DNA from: Cheilinus undulatus
Taxonomy: Eukaryota; Chordata; Actinopteri; Labriformes; Labridae
Reading direction: 5' to 3'
DNA length: 64,000 bases
Assembly (NCBI RefSeq): GCF_018320785.1
Contig: NC_054865.1
Span: forward strand, 12,435,579-12,499,578
This document shows, piece by piece, positions 58,701-64,000 of this stretch (positions are counted from its first letter, which is position 1; each line of letters opens with the position of its first letter). The notes under the pieces are model-generated. The model had not been told where the DNA came from, ran no database searches, and worked only from the letters and a program-made list of their open reading frames with translations. The translations under genes were made by a program, and so were the position numbers.

Positions 58701-61700
58701 ATCCTAACAGGTTGTACCTCATTGTAATGATGACTAATCAGGCTTCCCAATGATATAAAATACAACATAAATTAGTATTAATAAAGGGGAGAAATTATTG
58801 ACTGAAATATAATTACCAGCATTTTTTAAGAGTGTGTATATACACTCACCCAAACAAGTGTTAACTTTGGCAGCTAATTTTAATTGAGTCTTTAGATTAA
58901 ATGGTGTTTTAGTTTTAGCCAAGTCATTATCAACCTTGATAGTTTTTGTCAATGTAGCCTAAAAACATTTTAGTCCAGTTGTCTATTAAATGTCTCTATT
59001 TTAGTCTCTACTTTCAGTCTGACTGTTTATTGTCTCTGAATTTATTTTGTCAGCCAACTTGAAAAATGATACAAATGTAAAACACTCATATCAATGTGTT
59101 ATCAATACTACAACTGGTCTAAAATGCACTGATAAAATACTGACATACCTTAACTTATAACAGAAACCTACACCCTATATGCACAGTGGAGAAATATCCA
59201 TTTATAAATGTCAACAGTCCATCCCTAATGTTAAAGTCTTGTTTTAGTCTCCTTGACAAAATCTAAAGTCACCGTTTGTCAGTTTTGATCACCAAAGATC
59301 TGTTTTCACTAGCTTTGTCTTAATCATGGGAAGAGGCTGTTTAACATTTTTAATCAAAGTTTTAGTCAAGAATGAGTCGTGGATGTGCTCTGTTCACAGA
59401 ACAAGCTAACCAAATGTCTTTTCTGTAGGTGGCAATAAAGCACATCCGCCAGTCTGACGTCAACCGCATACCAGTGGTAAGTGATGTGCTCTCCTGCATC
59501 AAGCTTACATTACACTATGTTCCAAATTATCATGCAAATTCCAGTGAAACATTTGACTTTTAGTTTTTCAATGAAAGTTTTCAATTGCGCTGATTCAGTT
59601 TACATCACTGACATCAGTCTCAGACTGGTTTGATCTTTAGTTAATCAGGTGAGCCAAAATAAATGGAAACTACTTAAGGAGGTTGATCCACATTATTAAG
59701 AAAGTCACTGGTTACATGTAATACGGGAAAAAAGAAAGATCTGTCTGCAGAGGCAAAGCATGAAATAGTGCAGTCTCTTGCAAAAGGTATGAAAACACTG
59801 GATATTTCACTTAAAAATTAAGAGAGATAAACATACTGTTGAAAGATTTGTGTGATTCAGGGTGCAGACAGGTTCGTTCAGATAAATGTATATTAAGGAA
59901 AGTTTCTTTGAGGCAAATTCATCGTGTAAAGAGAGCAGCTGTGAAAAATCCACCGATGAGTAGCAAGCAGGTATTTGAAGCTATTGGTGCCTCTGGAGTC
60001 CCAAGAACCTCTGAATCAGGATCCTGAAGAGGCCAGAAATATATGTAGACTAATTTTCAAAAAGTTTTAATCACTGATAAATGCCATGCTACACTGGATG
60101 GTCCAGATGGATGGAGTTTTGGATGGTAGGTGGATGACCACCTTGTCCCAATAAGGCTGCAATGTCAGCAAGGAGGTGGTGGAGTTATGTTTTGTGCTGG
60201 GATCATAGGAGGTGAGTTGGTAGGAGCCTTTAAAGGGGCTGGAAGTGTCATAATGACCTCAGCAAAATATGTGGACTTCCTAACTGCCCATTTTGTATAT
60301 GGAACCTGATTTGTAAAGATGTTTTTGATCGACATAGCTTTAATTTGAGAAAAAAAATACTTGCTAATGCAATCCTTTAATCCTTTGCATAATAATTTGG
60401 AACACTGCATTTTAAGTTATTTTGCAAAAAAACACCATTGTCATTATTGGTAATTTTGTTGAATAAAATCCAGATTACACTGTAATTGTAGAGGAATGTT
60501 GTTGAGGAATGAAAATTCGAATTAACCTCTGATTAAATAGACTAGTTTGGAAAAAATGAACAAAAACAGTGTATGCATAATAATTTAGAACAGTTTAGTT
60601 TATATTATTTGAATTAGACTCATTTACTTACATTTGTTTTTATATATAGTACAAAGCATTCATATCAATTCCTCAAACAGCCTTAAAGTAAGACTAGTTT
60701 ACTTTTTATGTGTTTGCAAGATGGTTCATATTTTTTTCTTCTTCTGTTTGATGAAGAATCTAGATGGGACGATACGTAGGGTTCCCCTCGAAGTGGTGCT
60801 GCACCTCAAAGCCAGACCATCAGAATTGGAGACAAGTGCAGTCATAGCCCTGCTGGACTGGTTTGATCTAGAAGACGAGCTGATCCTTGTCTTGGAGAAA
60901 CCAGACCCCTGTTGTGATCTGGCTAAGTTTATCAAATTATTACCGTCAGGTCTGCAGGAAGACAAGGCTAAAGTAAGTAGAGTGTTTCAGTCTTATTGTA
61001 GCACATGCACACCATGTCCCTCAGTTTTGAAGTTGTTTTACATGCAACTAGAAAAAGTCAGACTTAAACTGAACTTTAAAAATATATAAACATTATTAAT
61101 TATTAATAACGTTGTGATCATCAGACTATCAGACTAACAAGCCTCGGTAATAGAGTTGAAGATGACATTTATTCCTGTTTGTATACACCTTGTACACTGG
61201 GATAATGATAGTATTCCAGTTAATTGGCCTTACTGGTCATTAATCTTAGCTGGACTTTATGATGGATCTGAACTTATTGTTTGTCTGTCTTTCTTAGGTC
61301 ATCGCTCAGCAGCTGGTGGACGCTGCCATAGATTTACAGTCTAGAGGTGTTTTTCACGGCGATATCAAATTGAATAACATCCTTGTTGAGACTGGCGCAG
61401 ATGTCCCTCGTGCACGCATCATTGACTTCGGCTGCAGCACATTTCACAGAGAGACGCCATACAAGATGCCACAAGGTACGCTGTCCTTCCTCCACCTCTT
61501 TTACACATTTTCAGAATGATTTCAGGGAATTGAGCACCTGACATTTTCCAATATAGCATTTTACACATGAAGCTCACAGAGGGAGATTGTCTTTTACTAT
61601 ATGAAGCAGTATGGTTTAGGTGGGTGTGGGTGAAGCATTAGTAACACATTGTTATTTATGGAAATATTTGATGTTAATATATCATAAACCATGTTTATCA

Positions 61701-62829
61701 GCATGTTTGTGCAGTAGAAACACAACATTGAATGTAAATGCAGAAAAGACAAGCAGAGAACTCCGCCATCACACAGCTCCCTCTCACTGTGAAAGCCTCT
61801 TTAATTTACTATTGTGTTCACACATCGACTCCAACAGTATGCATTAGTGTAGTAGCTGTAAAGAGGGTTTATTACCTTTTTTCTAAATCAACCAAACATT
61901 ACTGATGTCTCTTTACTCTGCGTTAGTCCCTAACTTTTGAATATTTCTCATTTCAGGAAACAGGATGTACACTTCACCCGAGTGGTTCAGAGATGGCAAG
62001 TACCACGCTGAGCCAGCGACCGTGTGGCAGCTTGGCACGGCGATCTGGGAGATGCTACATGGAAGGTTCTTCAACTACTATGACATCATGTGTGGGGGCT
62101 GCTGTTTCAGTGAGAATCTGTCACCAAGTAAGTATTTAAAACAAATTCAGTCAAATTATGGCCTGTGTCCACAGCTGATGGTTTCTGTGCTGGCAGCGCT
62201 CATTAGTAGATTATGAAAGTTGCCTTCTGCTGTCCTAGGATTTATCCATAGAGTGGTTTTTATATATCTGTGTACTTAATGTTTACCTTAATTTAGTTTT
62301 AAAGGTATATCCAAAGAAATCATGAAACCAGTGTAGGACATCTATCCTGGCATTAGTTTAGCTCTAGTCCTGCGAGTTGAACCCTTAAAATGACAAGTCA
62401 GATCAATTCCTCCAAAGCTAGCACTATAAGTCTCGCCCCTTCTTGATTTTGATTGGTCAGCAGTGGAGAAGTGATAATGACAAGGGCAGTCCTGTTCCAA
62501 AAATCTGTTTTTAACTAACCAACACAGCTGACTCTGAGTGCTGAAAACTCTGGACTACAGTGGTTTTGTATTGAAAAGACTAGCTGCTAGCACACACACA
62601 AATAAAAACAGCCACTGTGGACACAGGCCTTCGAACACAGTGAAACCCACATCAAGTTCAGTGTTTGTATTTAAACATGATTCCTTTTGTGTCTGCAGAC
62701 TGCAGGGATTTTCTCCAGAACTGCCTCCATGAGCTCCCAGAGCACAGATCCAGCCTAGAGGACCTGAAGAGCCACCCCTGGTTGATGGGGCCCACACTGG
62801 ACAGTCCAGGGCCACAGAAGGGCCCTTGA
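55740..62829 (+). CDS. PIM-like serine/threonine kinase, nine coding exons, complete
   Basis: Exons: 55740-55803, 56715-56852, 57197-57571, 57932-58026, 59429-59476, 60757-60972, 61298-61475, 61957-62127 and 62699-62829. All have GT-AG borders and matching phases, giving 471 residues. Residues 1-192 are a Ser/Thr-rich, apparently disordered N-terminus with a 35-residue duplication and KRK clusters. The kinase domain starts at about 193: Gly loop LGKGGFGNVFSG, VAIK (Lys228), a hinge with LVLEKPDPCCD whose Pro is typical of PIM, HGDIKLNN (332-339, Asp334, Asn339), DFG (Asp355), TSPEW in place of APE, and VWQLGT in place of the PIM VWSLG. It ends in SHPWL plus a short tail. PIM kinases are cytosolic or nuclear, short-lived and active without activation-loop phosphorylation, and they are much duplicated in fish. 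The oddity is HRD changed to HGD. The start is the first in-frame ATG; upstream exons cannot be excluded. Confidence 0.88.
57202..57411 (+). repeat. 105-bp in-frame tandem duplication in a kinase exon
   Basis: 57202-57306 and 57307-57411 are about 94% identical and encode two 35-residue units. Each has the pattern QSLSPRF-SLHSL, YPN-TKTSSKRKST, then SAEGEE. Only a few codons differ (A/T, P/Q, M/V, E/D). The unit carries a basic KRKS patch that could be a phosphosite or a nuclear signal, so duplication doubles it. Confidence 0.95.
58027..59428 (+). other. Intron of the PIM-like kinase gene
   Basis: Non-coding, with a T8G10 run at 58640-58655. 59230-59370 is a dispersed repeat (TTTTAGTCTCCTTGAC) shared with the TRIM intron at 48280-48400. 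Confidence 0.6.
59512..60605 (+). mobile_element. Tc1-like element in a kinase intron
   Basis: Ends TGTTCCAAATTATCATGCAA (59519) and the reverse complement of GCATAATAATTTAGAACAG (about 60575-60593) form inverted repeats. The interior matches the element at 62888-63980: AGAGAGCAGCTGT, CAGGTATTTGAAGCT and ATTGGTGCCTCTGGAGTCCC, then CAAGGAGGTGGTGGAGTTATG. The frames carry stops and deletions, and the last catalytic block is missing. It is inserted between the exons coding for VAIK and the helix C region without touching their splice sites. Confidence 0.75.
61298..61475 (+). CDS. Catalytic-loop exon of the PIM-like kinase
   Basis: Exon with acceptor TTTCTTAG|GTC and donor ACAAG|GTACGC. It encodes the end of helix E, the catalytic loop HGDIKLNN and DFG. 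The proton-acceptor Asp, the Lys and the metal-binding Asn are kept; only the Arg of HRD is replaced by Gly (codon GGC at 61358-61360). It is part of the gene described at 55740-62829. Confidence 0.85.
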
Positions 62830-62863
62830 AGATTATGTCTGGACTGCCAAATAGGATTGCCCA

Positions 62864-62869
62864 AATAAA
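62864..62869 (+). terminator. Polyadenylation signal of the PIM-like kinase gene
   Basis: AATAAA, 35 bases after the stop codon, in CCCAAATAAAAATAAGG. Only 18 bases separate it from the Tc1 element, so the cleavage site falls at or inside the element boundary. Confidence 0.6.
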
Positions 62870-62887
62870 AATAAGGAATGCAATCTA

Positions 62888-63980
62888 CACTGCTTTCCAC
62901 ATTATTAAGCAAATGACATTTTTCTCTTATTTTCCTAAATAATAATGCAAATGACAGAGTATTTTTCAAGTCCTCAGCCATTTGAGGTTTCAAGCAATAT
63001 AGGAAAAAAAATGATCTCTCTGCTGCTGAAAAGTGTCAAATACTTTTATGTCTTGGACAAGGTGTGAAAAGATGAGATATTTAATGAAAAATTAATCGTG
63101 ATCATTGTACTGTGAAGGAATTAGTGTCTGATTCAGAGCACAGACGGGTTCCTGCAGATAAAGGCATAATGAGGAAGGTTTCTGCCAGACAAATTCATCA
63201 GATTAAGAGAGCAGCTGCTAAAATGCCATTACAAAGCAGCAAACAGGTATTTGAAGCTGCTGGTGCCTCTGGAGTCCCACCAACCTCAAGGTGTAGGATC
63301 CTCCAGAGGCTTGCAGTCGTGTATAAACCTACTATTCGGCCGCCCAATCCAATGCTCACAAGCAGAAACGGTTGCAGTGGGTCCAGAAATACATGAAGGC
63401 TCATTTTCAAAAAGTCTCGTTGACTGATGAGTGCCGTGCAACCCTGCATGGTCCAGATGGAGGAGTAGTGGATGGTTGGTGGATGGCTACCATGTCCCAA
63501 CAAGGATGTGACAACAGCAAGGAGGTGGCGGAGTCATGTTCTGGGCTGGATTCATGAGGAGAGAGTTGGTAGGCCCCTTTAGGGTCCCTGGAGGTGTGAA
63601 AATGACCTCGGCAAAGTATGTAGAGTTTCTGACTGACCACTTTCTTCCATGGTAAAAAAAAAGAAAAACAGTTCCTTCTGTAGCAAAATTTTCCTCATGT
63701 ATGACAATGCCCCATCTCATGCTGCAAAGAATACCTCTGTGTCATTGGCTGCTATGGGCATAAAAGGAGAGAAACTCATGGTGTGGCCCCCATCCTCCCC
63801 TGACCTCAACATTATTGAGAACCTTTGGAACATCCTCAAGGTAAAGATCTATGAGGGTGGGAGGCAGTTCATATCAAAACAGCAGCTCTGGGAGGATATT
63901 CTGACATCAAGCAAAGAAATTCAAGCAGAAACTCTTCAAAAACTCACAAGTTCAAAGGATGCAAGATGTGGAAAGCAGTG
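62888..63980 (+). mobile_element. Tc1-like element with both ends and TA target duplication
   Basis: Ends CACTGCTTTCCACAT (62888) and ATGTGGAAAGCAGTG (63966-63980) are exact inverted repeats. TA flanks both sides (62886-62887 and 63981-63982), the Tc1/mariner target. Inside on the plus strand are an HTH-like N-terminus (RQIHQIKRAAAKMPLQSSKQ), a middle block with GWWMA, and MYDNAPSHAAKNTS with SPDLNIIENLWNILK. The first catalytic block appears as LTDECRATLHG. Frames shift several times, so the coding part is a pseudogene, although the ends are intact and could still be mobilised in trans. Confidence 0.88.
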
Positions 63981-64000
63981 TACTTTTGCAAGATCTTGCA

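Overview
The window is vertebrate nuclear DNA, almost certainly from a teleost and probably a percomorph-type fish. It has split genes with GT-AG introns, AT-rich intergenic DNA, and three gene families that are greatly expanded in bony fish: a very large interferon-inducible GTPase, a bloodthirsty-type TRIM ligase and a PIM-like kinase. It also carries a typical fish repeat load: Tc1/mariner and hAT elements, L2-like and Rex1/CR1-like LINEs, a Ty3/gypsy remnant, a tRNA-derived SINE and 5S-derived DNA. There are no operons, prokaryotic signals or CRISPR arrays.

Layout. 1-2.3 kb: two coding exons of a RASSF7-like gene on the minus strand, which runs off the left edge. A Tc1-type element with an inserted RecQ-element fragment sits in its last visible intron. 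2.3-15 kb: gene-poor. It holds one candidate leader exon (7645-7783), a CRE-type promoter candidate near 9.4 kb and a decayed LINE (11.7-13.1 kb). 15.1-20.8 kb: a complete two-coding-exon very large GTPase (GVIN/VLIG family, 1571 residues) on the minus strand. 21-43 kb: a retroelement and transposon graveyard. It contains a Tc1 pseudogene, an intact 968-residue LINE ORF, an internally deleted gypsy element between two LTR-like copies, a truncated LINE, a TTAA-target element with its empty site preserved in a paralogous repeat, a RecQ-element fragment, a minisatellite and a LINE end with a perfect 30-bp hairpin. 43.7 kb: a 5S rRNA-derived sequence. 45.8-49.8 kb: a single-coding-exon TRIM gene (540 residues, RING, B-box, coiled coil, PRY-SPRY) on the minus strand with a 5' noncoding exon. 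50-55 kb: hAT, Tc1 and SINE insertions. 55.5-62.9 kb: a nine-coding-exon PIM-like kinase (471 residues) on the plus strand with a heat-shock-type element upstream. 62.9-64 kb: a Tc1-like element with both TIRs and its TA duplication.

How the genes relate. The GTPase, TRIM and kinase are separate transcription units. The first two are families linked to interferon or innate responses in fish. The kinase belongs to a fish-expanded PIM-related group and has lost the Arg of its HRD motif. The shared theme is that of rapidly duplicating, defence-associated gene families in repeat-rich DNA. A functional link between them is inference only.
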